A stretch of DNA of 64,000 bases from contig CBDFHW010000016.1 in the NCBI GenBank assembly GCA_965247815.1, positions 18,679 through 82,678 of the forward strand. Reading direction: 5' to 3'. The notes under the pieces are model-generated. The model made no database searches, was not told the origin of the DNA, and worked only from the letters and a program-made list of their open reading frames with translations. Position 1 is the stretch's first letter; every line of letters starts with the position of its first letter. The stretch is from CBDAQA01 sp965247815 (GTDB lineage: Bacteria > Planctomycetota > Phycisphaerae > Tepidisphaerales > Tepidisphaeraceae). A program made the translations under genes and the position numbers. This document shows positions 33,304 to 42,023 of the stretch, piece by piece.

Positions 33304-33741
33304 TTGCGGTTATCCAAGCGCACGGAATACGGGCTGCGGGCAGTCGTGCAGTTGGCCCGGCTCGAACCACGCACTTACGTGCAGTCCAAGGACCTTTCCA
33401 GCAAAGAAAAACTGCCCAATAAGTTTCTCGAAGCAATTCTATTAGCCCTTAGGCGGGGCGGGTTTCTCGAAAGCAAAGTGGGCAGCGGTGGCGGTTATCG
33501 GTTGTCCCGGCACCCTAAAGACATCGCAGTCGGTGAGGTCATTCGCCGGCTCGAAGGTCGGTTGACGATCAAGGAAGGGGCCGCCCCGGCCGACGTGTCG
33601 CCGGGTGAGCTCGCGGTGCGATTGCTGAACGACAAGCTGACCGACGCGACGGATCAGGTACTGGACGCGATGACTCTGGAACAGCTGATGGAGTACGTCA
33701 ATCGCGCCGCCAATCAGCAGCAGGGGATGTACTACATTTAG
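33304..33741 (+). CDS. Rrf2-family transcriptional regulator without cluster cysteines
   Basis: 145 residues. The winged-helix domain reads MRLSKRTEYGLRAVVQLARL, then LPNKFLEAILLALRRGGFLE and KVGSGGGYRLSR, the Rrf2 wing. The family usually senses Fe-S status, nitric oxide or cysteine; those that bind an iron-sulfur cluster have three Cys in the C-terminal part, and this protein has none at all. The TTG start has AAGGAG at good spacing. It is divergent from sod, so regulation of sod is possible but unproven. Confidence 0.88.
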   Translation: MRLSKRTEYGLRAVVQLARLEPRTYVQSKDLSSKEKLPNKFLEAILLALRRGGFLESKVGSGGGYRLSRHPKDIAVGEVIRRLEGRLTIKEGAAPADVSPGELAVRLLNDKLTDATDQVLDAMTLEQLMEYVNRAANQQQGMYYI

Positions 33742-33821
33742 GGCCCGCAGGGTACATTGTACCAGCGTCGTCGTCACCGCCGACACGGGCACGTCGAACG
33801 ACCAGTCGGGCCGACTTTTTT

Positions 33822-34538
33822 ATGTACCAATTGTTTCACGATCCATTGCAGACGGTCCAGCAGTGGATGGGCAGCGACGTCGGCTACGGGGTGTTGTTCG
33901 GCCTGCTGTTTTCCTGCGGGCTGGGGGTCCCGTTACCGGAGGACATCCCGCTGCTGCTCGCGGGGTATTTCGTCGCCGGCGGGCAGATGCAGCTGGCGTA
34001 CGCCGCGATTGCCGCCTGGTGCGGCATCATCGGCGGTGACTGCATGCTCTACTTGCTAGGCCGGCTTTTCGGGATGAACATCACCAAGATCCCGGTGATC
34101 GGAACGCACGTGTCGCGGTCACGAATCGAACACGCCCACGGTCTTTTCGAGAAGTACGGCATCTGGGTGGTCGCAGTAGGCAGGCTTTTCGCCGGCATCC
34201 GCGGGGCGATGGTGATCGCGGCCGGGACGCTGCGGTTTCACTTTTTGAAGTTTATCATCGCCGACGGATGCGCCGCGGTCGTCAGCGGCGGTTTGTTCAT
34301 GGCACTGGGATACTGGGGCCGGCATAAGTTCGGTGACCTGCACCAAATCGCAAACGAGATCGAGCACTATCAGCGGTTCGTGCTGCTCGGGCTCGTCGTG
34401 GTGGTGGGTGGTGTCGTGATCTGGAAACTGCGGGCAGGCAAAGCGCGCAAGCTCGGATTCGCAGAGACCCACGCGACCCCCCTCGTCGCTCAGGCGATTC
34501 AACCGCCGGCACCCGGTGATCGAATCGCGGGCGACTGA
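33822..34538 (+). CDS. DedA-family inner-membrane protein
   Basis: 238 residues with about five hydrophobic segments. GVLFGLLFSCGLGVPLPEDI has the conserved membrane-re-entrant 'G-P-E' region, and the second half has VGRLFAGIRGAMVIAAGTLR with the typical 'G-R-F-x-P/A-x-R' block. DedA proteins are linked to lipid-carrier flipping (undecaprenyl phosphate) and membrane homeostasis. No clear ribosome site is seen before ATG 33822. Confidence 0.88.
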   Translation: MYQLFHDPLQTVQQWMGSDVGYGVLFGLLFSCGLGVPLPEDIPLLLAGYFVAGGQMQLAYAAIAAWCGIIGGDCMLYLLGRLFGMNITKIPVIGTHVSRSRIEHAHGLFEKYGIWVVAVGRLFAGIRGAMVIAAGTLRFHFLKFIIADGCAAVVSGGLFMALGYWGRHKFGDLHQIANEIEHYQRFVLLGLVVVVGGVVIWKLRAGKARKLGFAETHATPLVAQAIQPPAPGDRIAGD

Positions 34539-34574
34539 ACGATCGCATTCACACCCATCGCGGTTGGGTTTTGT

Positions 34575-34970
34575 TTATCCGCAGACGTCGTCCAAGATGT
34601 CATCGGCGACATAAATTGGAACAGAGTTGGCGATCCCCAGCGCGATTGCGTCGCTGGGTCGGCTGTCCGCCTCGATGAGTTGGCCGTCTTGGCGGATGAA
34701 AATCTTCGCGAAGAACGTCCGGGATTGCAGGTGCGTGATCTCGATTTTTTCCAGCTTCCCGCCCAGATGTTCGATCACATTGGCGAGCAGGTCGTGGGTC
34801 ATCGGTCGAGGAAACGGGACACCTTTCAGCCGACGATCGATCGCGAGCGCCTCGGCACTACCGATGACAATCGGAAAATGTCTTTCCCCGTCTACTTCTT
34901 TCAGAATGATAATCTGGTCATTCTGCATCTCGCTGATGATGATCTTGTTCAGCTCCATCAGGATAGACAT
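34575..34970 (-). CDS. Bifunctional nuclease (BFN, DUF151) family protein
   Basis: 131 residues. FPIVIGSAEALAIDRRLKGV and RPMTHDLLANVIEHLGGKLE followed by DSRPSDAIALGIANSVPIYV are the core BFN motifs. Members have been reported with DNase and RNase activity, and the fold resembles ACT-like beta-alpha proteins. The protein is compact and lacks the UVR extension found in some homologues. It is convergent with the DedA gene and divergent from the GT2 gene. Confidence 0.92.
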   Translation of the reverse strand: MSILMELNKIIISEMQNDQIIILKEVDGERHFPIVIGSAEALAIDRRLKGVPFPRPMTHDLLANVIEHLGGKLEKIEITHLQSRTFFAKIFIRQDGQLIEADSRPSDAIALGIANSVPIYVADDILDDVCG

Positions 34971-35110
34971 CTTCGTGCTCCAAGGGTGGGGGTTACGCTA
35001 AAGATGCGGCCATTCCAAGTCAAGGCGGGCTGGAGAGACCGACTTTTGACCAGTGAAAAACCGCGGTTGAGCATACTGGTTTACTCCGATACGATCCGCC
35101 CGCGATCGAG

Positions 35111-35866
35111 ATGTCCTTTGTCTGGAACCCCAACATGACCGAAACTGCCGCGTCCACCAAGATCAGCATCGTTATTCCCGTCTATAACGAAGGCGAGACG
35201 GTGCAGAAACTCATCGGCCTGGTCGTCAAAGCGGACTTGCCGCCGGGCTGCGTCCGCGAAATCATCTGCGTGAACGACTGTTCCAGGGATAATACGAAAG
35301 CGCGGCTCGATGAGTTGTCTAAAATTTTCCCCGGGACGGACTTTCAGATTGTTCACAAGCCCGTGAATCAAGGCAAGGGTGCGGCCCTCCGCGACGGTTT
35401 CAAACTGGCGACCGGTGACTTGGTCCTCGTTCAGGACGCGGACCTGGAGTACGACCCCGAAGATTACATGAAGCTGCTCGAACCGATCACCGAAGGCAAA
35501 GCCGACGTGGTCTACGGCTCGCGATTCATCGGCGAGCCCCACCGGGTTCTGTATTTTTATCACACACTCGGCAACAAGTTCCTGACCGCGTTCAGCAACA
35601 TGTTCACCAACTTGAACCTGACCGACATGGAAGTTTGCTACAAGGTTTTCCGCAAATCGGTGCTGGACCGAATCGAAATCAAATGCGACCGATTCGGTTT
35701 CGAACCAGAGATCACGGCCAAGATTGCCAAGCAGCGACCAAGGCTCCGAATTTACGAAGTCGGTGTCGCTTATTACGGCCGCAGCTACGAGGAGGGAAAA
35801 AAGATTACATGGAAAGACGGCGTCAAAGCGATCCTGACGATCATCCGATTCCGGTTCTCGGATTGA
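35111..35866 (+). CDS. GT2 glycosyltransferase, dolichyl/polyprenyl-phosphate sugar transferase type
   Basis: 251 residues. SIVIPVYNEGETVQKLI is the GT-A nucleotide-binding start, VQDADLEYDPEDYMKLLEPI carries the DxD metal motif, and VVYGSRFIGEPHR plus DMEVCYKVFRKSVL are typical of DPM1-like single-domain polyprenyl-phosphate hexosyltransferases. No transmembrane segment is present, as in the soluble class. ATG 35111 is used; ATG 35135 (MTETAAS) is an alternative. Neither has a strong ribosome site. Confidence 0.9.
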   Translation: MSFVWNPNMTETAASTKISIVIPVYNEGETVQKLIGLVVKADLPPGCVREIICVNDCSRDNTKARLDELSKIFPGTDFQIVHKPVNQGKGAALRDGFKLATGDLVLVQDADLEYDPEDYMKLLEPITEGKADVVYGSRFIGEPHRVLYFYHTLGNKFLTAFSNMFTNLNLTDMEVCYKVFRKSVLDRIEIKCDRFGFEPEITAKIAKQRPRLRIYEVGVAYYGRSYEEGKKITWKDGVKAILTIIRFRFSD

Positions 35867-35913
35867 TGTCTGTTTCTGCTCGCCGTCGTCAGACAGCGCC
35901 GTCTAAATTGGGC

Positions 35914-37233
35914 TTAGATTCGAGCCCGGCCAGAGCGGCCTTCGATGATTTGCATCGCCACTTGCATTGCGCCATCGTGTGTGTGGATCCTGGCTTCTAA
36001 TTGCGCATCGTAGGCGGCGTCGAGGGCTTGCTTGAAAGCCGGACCCGGCCGGGCTCCCACGGCAGTAAGATCGTCGCCCGTGATCAGCGGCACCGGAGCA
36101 AACTCGGTCTTCTCCAGCTCGACCAAATCTGCCTCGACGTGCGCGACGCGATCGACGTGCAACTCGCAACGTCGCACGGAGTCCAGAAACGCTCGTGTCG
36201 CCGGCGCGGTCGGTGTGGCGAGGAATCTTTTTTTGACGGCAACGCCCGGTGCCGGGTCGGCCAGTAATGTCGCAGCCCCAACAAGGGTTCCATTCAACTC
36301 CGCGGTTTCCTCGTTGCTTATTCTTAATCCCTGCCGCATCGCCCGCGTGAGGTTGCCGACCTCGGATTTGGTCAGCCAAGGCCTGAGGTCTGCCGGCCGG
36401 CCGCCCCGCTGCCACCGGTAGTCTATCGCTGCCGCAGCCAAAGCCAGTCCGAAACTGCCGTCTGGTTGCAGCGCATTAAAGATCGAACGACCTGGGTCGA
36501 TCGCCGAGTCGCCGCTGATCGGGCAAAAACGGAATATCTGATGCACCAGTGATAATTGCCAGAGCAATTCCCAGGCGACGACCGGATTCGGACCGGTGAG
36601 CATTCGTCGCAACTCGTCGGCAATTCGCTCCGGGCTGATGCGGATCAACTGGTGTGCGTGGGCGACGATTGCCGCGGCTGTGCCGGGTTCAATCTCAAAG
36701 TTCAGCCGGGCGGCGAATCGAACCGCCCTCATCAGTCGCAGGTGATCTTCGGCAAACCGTTCGTCGGCTTTACCGATCGCACGGACCAGCTTGGCCCGAA
36801 GATCATTTTGCCCGCCGACGAAATCGATAACGCGGTCTCCGACCGGATCGAGGAACAGCCCGTTGATAGTAAAATCGCGCCGCTGAGCGTCCAGCTCGGC
36901 CGTGGCGAACCGCACGCCTTCGGGCCGTCGGCCGTCGCAATACTCAAGGTCGGTGCGAAACGTCGCCACCTCGACGACGCTCTTGTTGATTCGTACCAGA
37001 ATCACCCCGAAGGCCGCCCCCACCGCCTGGGTGTTGCTGAACAGGGTCCGCACGCGATCGGGTGGCGCGTCAGTGGCGACGTCGAAATCCTTTGGTTCCA
37101 TCGCTAGCAGCAGGTCGCGAACACATCCGCCGGCGAAATACGCAACGTGTCCCGAGTCACGAAGACACCGGATTACGGCCATCGCGTCGTCACGAACGCA
37201 AGCCGGGCGTGGTAATTCAGCGGGAGAAGCCAT
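35914..37233 (-). CDS. CCA tRNA nucleotidyltransferase/poly(A) polymerase family
   Basis: 439 residues from ATG 37233 (MASPAELPRPACVRDDAM); the reading frame extends 24 codons further without support. AYFAGGCVRDLLLAMEPKDF followed by DVATDAPPDRV contains the GG...R and DxD motifs of class II nucleotidyltransferases. RRDFTINGLFLDP and ADERFAEDHLRLMRAVRFAA then LNFEIEP complete the catalytic and RNA-binding blocks. Whether it adds CCA or poly(A) cannot be read with certainty. Confidence 0.92.
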   Translation of the reverse strand: MASPAELPRPACVRDDAMAVIRCLRDSGHVAYFAGGCVRDLLLAMEPKDFDVATDAPPDRVRTLFSNTQAVGAAFGVILVRINKSVVEVATFRTDLEYCDGRRPEGVRFATAELDAQRRDFTINGLFLDPVGDRVIDFVGGQNDLRAKLVRAIGKADERFAEDHLRLMRAVRFAARLNFEIEPGTAAAIVAHAHQLIRISPERIADELRRMLTGPNPVVAWELLWQLSLVHQIFRFCPISGDSAIDPGRSIFNALQPDGSFGLALAAAAIDYRWQRGGRPADLRPWLTKSEVGNLTRAMRQGLRISNEETAELNGTLVGAATLLADPAPGVAVKKRFLATPTAPATRAFLDSVRRCELHVDRVAHVEADLVELEKTEFAPVPLITGDDLTAVGARPGPAFKQALDAAYDAQLEARIHTHDGAMQVAMQIIEGRSGRARI

Positions 37234-37498
37234 GAGTTGAACAGTCCCTGAGCGGTAAGCATGCCGAGACACGGCGTCACCTTGACTGTGATCTCGGCCT
37301 TGCACCTAGAGCGGCTATCATTTGACCTTTGTCCGTAGAATTAGATGCTTCGATCAAGTCGCGTAGCGTAACGTAACATGGTTCAGGCGACCATGGACTT
37401 CGTCTGTCGCCGTCGCACCAGCGTTCGTATCTGCGAATTACAAATGCAAAAGCGTGAGAATCGGCCCCGACTGAAAACGCCGCTCCTCTCGACAGATA

Positions 37499-38338
37499 TT
37501 AAACTTCGATCGTGTGCTTACGTCGGTAAGCGGCGGGCGTAGTACCAAAATGCCTGCGGAACGCGTTGGAGAACGCGAACCGATTCGCATATCCGATCGA
37601 TTCTGCAACAAGCTCAATTTTTTTCGACGTCGTTGTCAGCAACGTCGATGCCTGTTGCATACGCAGGTGCATAACATGGTCCATCGGCGTGCGCCCCAGT
37701 TGGACGCGGCACAGTCGCCGAAGGTGTTCTGGACTGATCGAAACGAGGCGCGCCATCTCGTCCAGAGTCCATGGCCGAGATAGATCGCCCGCTACGCTGT
37801 TCCACACAGGCCAGAGCGTGTCACCAGATCCCAGCTGATGAAATGTTCGCTCGACGTACAACCGCAGTAAGTGAACCCAGGCTTTTATCATCATTTTCGT
37901 TGCGTGCGAAGCCGATTCGCAGTGCATCCCACGAATGATCGCGTGAAAAGGTCTCGGGTCGAGCTTTACCAACTTTGGTGCCTGAGTGGATATTGGACAT
38001 TTTAAGTTCGGTAGAAATAAGACCCAGGCAAGCTTCCACAGTTCACCTCCAACGGTGTGATATCCATGGGTCGCACCTGCCGGGGTGACGTAGGCCGATC
38101 CAGCCCCGCACGGTTGCCACTTATTTCCGATCCATACCGTTCCGCAACCTGATAAGCAGACGAGTATCTGCGGATGAATTGCGTTAAGTCTTACGAATTG
38201 GAACTCACACCCGGCCCGCGAAACCCCCGCCATTAGAATTCCGGCTTCGGCCAATTCCGGCGACGGGGCGATAATCCATTCCTGCGTATCCGCGCCGAGT
38301 AGGTGGCTTTCGCGCATAGGTTCGTGGTTCGTAAACAT
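37499..38338 (-). CDS. AraC-family transcriptional regulator
   Basis: 279 residues from ATG 38338 (an upstream TTG at 38356 is in frame). The N-terminal cupin-like sensor domain includes ILVCLSGCGTVWIGNKWQPC and YVTPAGATHGYHTVGGELW. The C-terminal double helix-turn-helix has WTLDEMARLVSISPEHLRRL then IGYANRFAFSNAFRRHFGTT, the AraC signature. It is transcribed away from the GH53 gene with ~70 bases between starts. Local regulation of the galactan-degradation genes, with an oligosaccharide inducer, is a reasonable inference. Confidence 0.92.
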   Translation of the reverse strand: MFTNHEPMRESHLLGADTQEWIIAPSPELAEAGILMAGVSRAGCEFQFVRLNAIHPQILVCLSGCGTVWIGNKWQPCGAGSAYVTPAGATHGYHTVGGELWKLAWVLFLPNLKCPISTQAPKLVKLDPRPFHAIIRGMHCESASHATKMMIKAWVHLLRLYVERTFHQLGSGDTLWPVWNSVAGDLSRPWTLDEMARLVSISPEHLRRLCRVQLGRTPMDHVMHLRMQQASTLLTTTSKKIELVAESIGYANRFAFSNAFRRHFGTTPAAYRRKHTIEV

Positions 38339-38407
38339 AACTTGATCCAGAGTCAACGGTATGATGGCTCAGAATTCAGAAAGGTCCCATACGGAACGGG
38401 AAATCGA

Positions 38408-39526
38408 ATGCGAATGCTCTTGCTGATTCTCTTTGGTGCCGCCGTTCTTACCCCGCCGGCGGATGCCCAGTTCATGAAAGGGGCGGACCTTTCCCTGCTT
38501 CAATTTATTCAAGACCACGGCGTGCAATATAAGGAAGCCGGACAGGCCAAAGATCCCCTGCTGATCTTCAAAGACCATGGCTGCAATTACGTCCGGCTGC
38601 GTTTGTTCGTTTCACCGAACGGCAACGAGGGGCAGGTCAATAACCTGCCCTACACGCTGAAGCTTGCCAGGCGGGCGAAGGACGCGGGCCTGAAATTCCT
38701 GCTCGATCTTCATTACTCCGACGGCTGGGCAGACCCGGGGCACCAGATCATACCCGCGGCCTGGAAAGGCTTGACTCACGAGCAGGTCACCGACCGCCTG
38801 TTCGTGTACACACGCGAAACGCTGGCGGCCTTTCACCACGCCGGGGCGATGCCGGATATGGTCGAGATCGGGAATGAAATCACTAACGGCATGGATTGGC
38901 CCGACGCGGGACCGATGTCGGATGCGAAAAAATGGAACGACGGCCTTAACCCCGAACCGAGCGCCGACGGGCCATGGGACCGCTTTGCTGATCTGCTCAA
39001 AGCCGGGACCCGCGGGGTTCGGGAAAATGACCCCGACCACGCGATCAAGATCATGATCCACATCGACAAAGGCGGCAGCAAAACCGTCTCGCGATGGTTC
39101 TTCGATCACCTGCAACAGCGTGGGGTTTCGTTCGACGTGATCGGATTGTCTTACTACCCGTTCTGGCACGGCACGTTCGACGACCTGAAAGCAAATCTCG
39201 ATTTTCTTTCCTCGGCCTACCAAAAAGACATTGTTGTTGTCGAAACCGGATTCGACACGTACGGCGGCGCGCAGAAAAACATGCCGTTCCCTATTACCCC
39301 GGCCGGACAAAAGTCTTTTATGGAAGCGCTGATCCGCGTCGTCGCCGCGACCCCGGGCGGGCACGGTGGCGGAGTTTGCTATTGGGCCCCAGAGTGGATC
39401 GAGGGGAAAAAATGGGACGCGCCCGCATGGTCCGGACAATGGGAGAGCCGGGCCTTCTTCGACGAAAACGGAAACACCAGACCCGTGCTCGACGCGTACA
39501 GGCTGCCGGTCCCGCAACTTCATTGA
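38408..39526 (+). CDS. GH53 arabinogalactan endo-beta-1,4-galactanase
   Basis: 372 residues from ATG 38408, giving a signal peptide (MRMLLLILFGAAVLTPPADA) and cutting off an unsupported upstream extension. The (beta/alpha)8 barrel of family GH53 is seen in FMKGADLSLLQFIQDHG, YVRLRLFVSP, LLDLHYSDGWADPG and the acid/base MVEIGNEITNG, with the nucleophile in IVVVETGFDT. GH53 enzymes cut the beta-1,4-galactan side chains of pectin. The exported enzyme would release galacto-oligosaccharides for the GH2 enzymes encoded next; the first follows after 32 bases. Confidence 0.93.
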   Translation: MRMLLLILFGAAVLTPPADAQFMKGADLSLLQFIQDHGVQYKEAGQAKDPLLIFKDHGCNYVRLRLFVSPNGNEGQVNNLPYTLKLARRAKDAGLKFLLDLHYSDGWADPGHQIIPAAWKGLTHEQVTDRLFVYTRETLAAFHHAGAMPDMVEIGNEITNGMDWPDAGPMSDAKKWNDGLNPEPSADGPWDRFADLLKAGTRGVRENDPDHAIKIMIHIDKGGSKTVSRWFFDHLQQRGVSFDVIGLSYYPFWHGTFDDLKANLDFLSSAYQKDIVVVETGFDTYGGAQKNMPFPITPAGQKSFMEALIRVVAATPGGHGGGVCYWAPEWIEGKKWDAPAWSGQWESRAFFDENGNTRPVLDAYRLPVPQLH

Positions 39527-39558
39527 AGGTAGACTTTCAACACACGGACGTATTTTTC

Positions 39559-41862
39559 ATGTCGATTTTACTGACGAGCTTAAGAAGACGAGCGCGACAC
39601 GTGACGGGTTTCTTTGCGGTGACGATCTGTGTTGCATTGTCGACGCGCCCGACTGCACTCGGCCAGGTATCCGGCGGGAAGCTGCCGACGCGATGGGCCG
39701 CACAGGTGTCACCTACATCCCCGCTGCCAGAATATCCGAGACCACAGATGGTCCGCTCGGCCTGGCAAAGCTTGAACGGACCGTGGGATTACGCGTCGAG
39801 CGGTGCCGACGACACACGCCTGCCCGCGGCATTCGTGGGCAAGATTTTAGTGCCGTACCCGTTCGAATCCGCCTTGTCCGGGGTTCGCTTGCCGAGTCCG
39901 ACGAACCAGCGGCTCTGGTATCATCGGACGTTTCGGGTTCCCCCAGATTGGCTCGATCGACAGCAACGCGTACTGCTTCATTTCGGCGCGGTAAACTGGG
40001 AGTGTTCGGTCGCCCTCAACGGGCACGAACTGGGCTCGCACACGGGTGGATATGACGCCTTCGAATTCGATGCGACCGAATCGCTGAAGCCCGGCGAGAA
40101 TGACTTGACTGTCGACGTTCGCAACCCGCTTACCAGCGACACTCCCGACGCCCAGATTTTGGGTAAGCAACGTGCCCACCCGGTCAGTGTCCTCTACACC
40201 GCTTCGACCGGGATCTGGCAATCAGTCTGGCTGGAACCGGTGCCGGCAGTGCACATCAACTTTGTTAAGACAATCTCTGACATTGATGCCGGGGTACTAC
40301 ACATCTTTGTTAATACCGACGGCATCGACACCTCGGTTGAAATCAAACTGTCCGACGGCGCGAATGTCATCGGAACAGTCTCGGGCAAGAGCAATGCCGA
40401 CACGCCTCTGGCGATTCCGAACCCGCACCTTTGGTCCCCGGAAGACCCGCATCTATATAGCTTAACTGTCAGGTTGAGCGCGGCAGGCACCGACGCGGTC
40501 GAAACGTACACCGCGATGCGGAAGATTTCGCTCGGCAAGGACCGGCTCGGTCGAACCTGCGTTTTGCTGAACAACAAACCGGTCTTTCAAGTCGGGACGC
40601 TCGATCAAGGATATTGGCCCGACGGGCTCTATACCGCGCCGACGGACGAGGCCCTGAAGTACGACATCGTTGTGGCGAAACAATTAGGCTTTAATCTGCT
40701 CCGAAAGCACGCCAAGGTCGAACCAGACCGTTGGTATTACTGGACGGACAAGCTGGGGATGCTGGTCTGGCAGGACATGCCGCAGGCTTTCGGGGACCGC
40801 TTCACCGACCAAACCAAGCGGCAGTGGCTCACGGAGTTGACGCGCATGATCGCGACGCGCGCGAATCACCCTTCAATCGTCATGTGGACTCTATTCAACG
40901 AGGGCTGGGGCCAGCACGATACGGCCGCCATCACGGCGATGGCCACACAACTCGATCCGACTCGGCTGATAAACAGCGCCAGTGGCGGGTACAACCAGAT
41001 TGTCGACGGGAAGATGAGCCGGTTCCGCCTTCCCACACCACCCGGTCTCGGGGACATCAACGACACCCACACGTACCCGGAACCGAGTACCGAAAAGCAG
41101 GACCCGACCCGAGCACTGGTCTGCGGTGAATTCGGCGGGGTCAGCTTGCGGCTCCGGGGCCACCTCTGGACACAAGGAAATTTCGGGTACGGCAAACGAG
41201 TGTCCAACGGCTGGCAATTAACCCAGCGTTATCAGGATTTGTTGAAAGACGCGTATCGCCTGCGAGACGACGGTGCGTGCGCTGTCGTCTACACGCAGAT
41301 TGCCGATGTGGAGGAAGAAACCAACGGCCTGCTGACCTACGACCGGGCGTTGATTAAACCCATCGCCGAAATAGTCACGGCCGCCAATCACGGTAACTTT
41401 CCGACGTTGCCGGCAAAGCCGATCGACCCCGCGATCGTGCCGACTTCCGAAGCCGCGCCTCAGACCTGGTCGTACACCACCACGCAGCCCGATGACCGTT
41501 GGTCGAGGGTACACTTCGACGCGGCAGGTTGGAAAACCGGTGCCGCGCCGTTCGGAAAGGGCTACACGGCCAATACCGATTGGCATACGGATGACATCTG
41601 GATGCAACGACGCGTTACCCTTCCCGCGACGATCCCGGCGAAATTGAAATTGCTCGTTCAACACGACGAAGACGTGCAGGTTTTTATCAACGGCGTTCTG
41701 GCCGCCGACGCGACCGGCTATACGGGTGACTATGCAGAACTGCCGGTCTCCGATGCGGCCCGCGCAGCGATAAAGCCCGGCGATAATGTGATCGCCGTCC
41801 ACTGCGACCAAACAGTTGGTGGTCAAGTCGTTGACGTCGGCCTCGCCGAAGCAGCGGAATGA
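39559..41862 (+). CDS. Exported GH2-family beta-galactosidase-like enzyme, first copy
   Basis: 767 residues from ATG 39559, with a signal peptide ending near TALGQVSGG. Domains: GH2 sugar-binding jelly roll (YPRPQMVRSAWQSLNGPWDY, then WYHRTFRVP), immunoglobulin-like middle, and TIM barrel with acid/base Glu in MWTLFNEGWGQHDT and a putative nucleophile in VCGEFGGVS. After about residue 620 a separate beta-sandwich (WSYTTTQPDDRWSRVHFDAA) resembles appended carbohydrate-binding regions. The upstream in-frame extension overlapping the GH53 gene is not real. Substrate specificity within GH2 (galactoside, glucuronide, mannoside) cannot be assigned; context favours beta-galactoside. Confidence 0.9.
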   Translation: MSILLTSLRRRARHVTGFFAVTICVALSTRPTALGQVSGGKLPTRWAAQVSPTSPLPEYPRPQMVRSAWQSLNGPWDYASSGADDTRLPAAFVGKILVPYPFESALSGVRLPSPTNQRLWYHRTFRVPPDWLDRQQRVLLHFGAVNWECSVALNGHELGSHTGGYDAFEFDATESLKPGENDLTVDVRNPLTSDTPDAQILGKQRAHPVSVLYTASTGIWQSVWLEPVPAVHINFVKTISDIDAGVLHIFVNTDGIDTSVEIKLSDGANVIGTVSGKSNADTPLAIPNPHLWSPEDPHLYSLTVRLSAAGTDAVETYTAMRKISLGKDRLGRTCVLLNNKPVFQVGTLDQGYWPDGLYTAPTDEALKYDIVVAKQLGFNLLRKHAKVEPDRWYYWTDKLGMLVWQDMPQAFGDRFTDQTKRQWLTELTRMIATRANHPSIVMWTLFNEGWGQHDTAAITAMATQLDPTRLINSASGGYNQIVDGKMSRFRLPTPPGLGDINDTHTYPEPSTEKQDPTRALVCGEFGGVSLRLRGHLWTQGNFGYGKRVSNGWQLTQRYQDLLKDAYRLRDDGACAVVYTQIADVEEETNGLLTYDRALIKPIAEIVTAANHGNFPTLPAKPIDPAIVPTSEAAPQTWSYTTTQPDDRWSRVHFDAAGWKTGAAPFGKGYTANTDWHTDDIWMQRRVTLPATIPAKLKLLVQHDEDVQVFINGVLAADATGYTGDYAELPVSDAARAAIKPGDNVIAVHCDQTVGGQVVDVGLAEAAE

Positions 41863-42023
41863 TCGGCCGGGATGCTGCCGACCGCCTCCATATCTGGTCT
41901 TGGCAACCAAATCTGCTTGCCAAACCGATCCGCAGTTGGCGCATGCCCTTCAGCGACGTTATTCGTTACGCTTCGTCGGATCGACGATCCGTCTTTGCAC
42001 GATGTTCCGTGAAAAGGAAACAA

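Noticed and set aside
34539..34574. Possible terminator between dedA and the BFN gene
   Set aside because: Only a 4-bp stem (CCCA/TGGG) with a short T-rich stretch; too weak to call.
39094..39558. Upstream extension of the first GH2 gene into the GH53 gene
   Set aside because: ATG 39559 directly starts a clear signal peptide; the extension is a different frame of the GH53 coding region.
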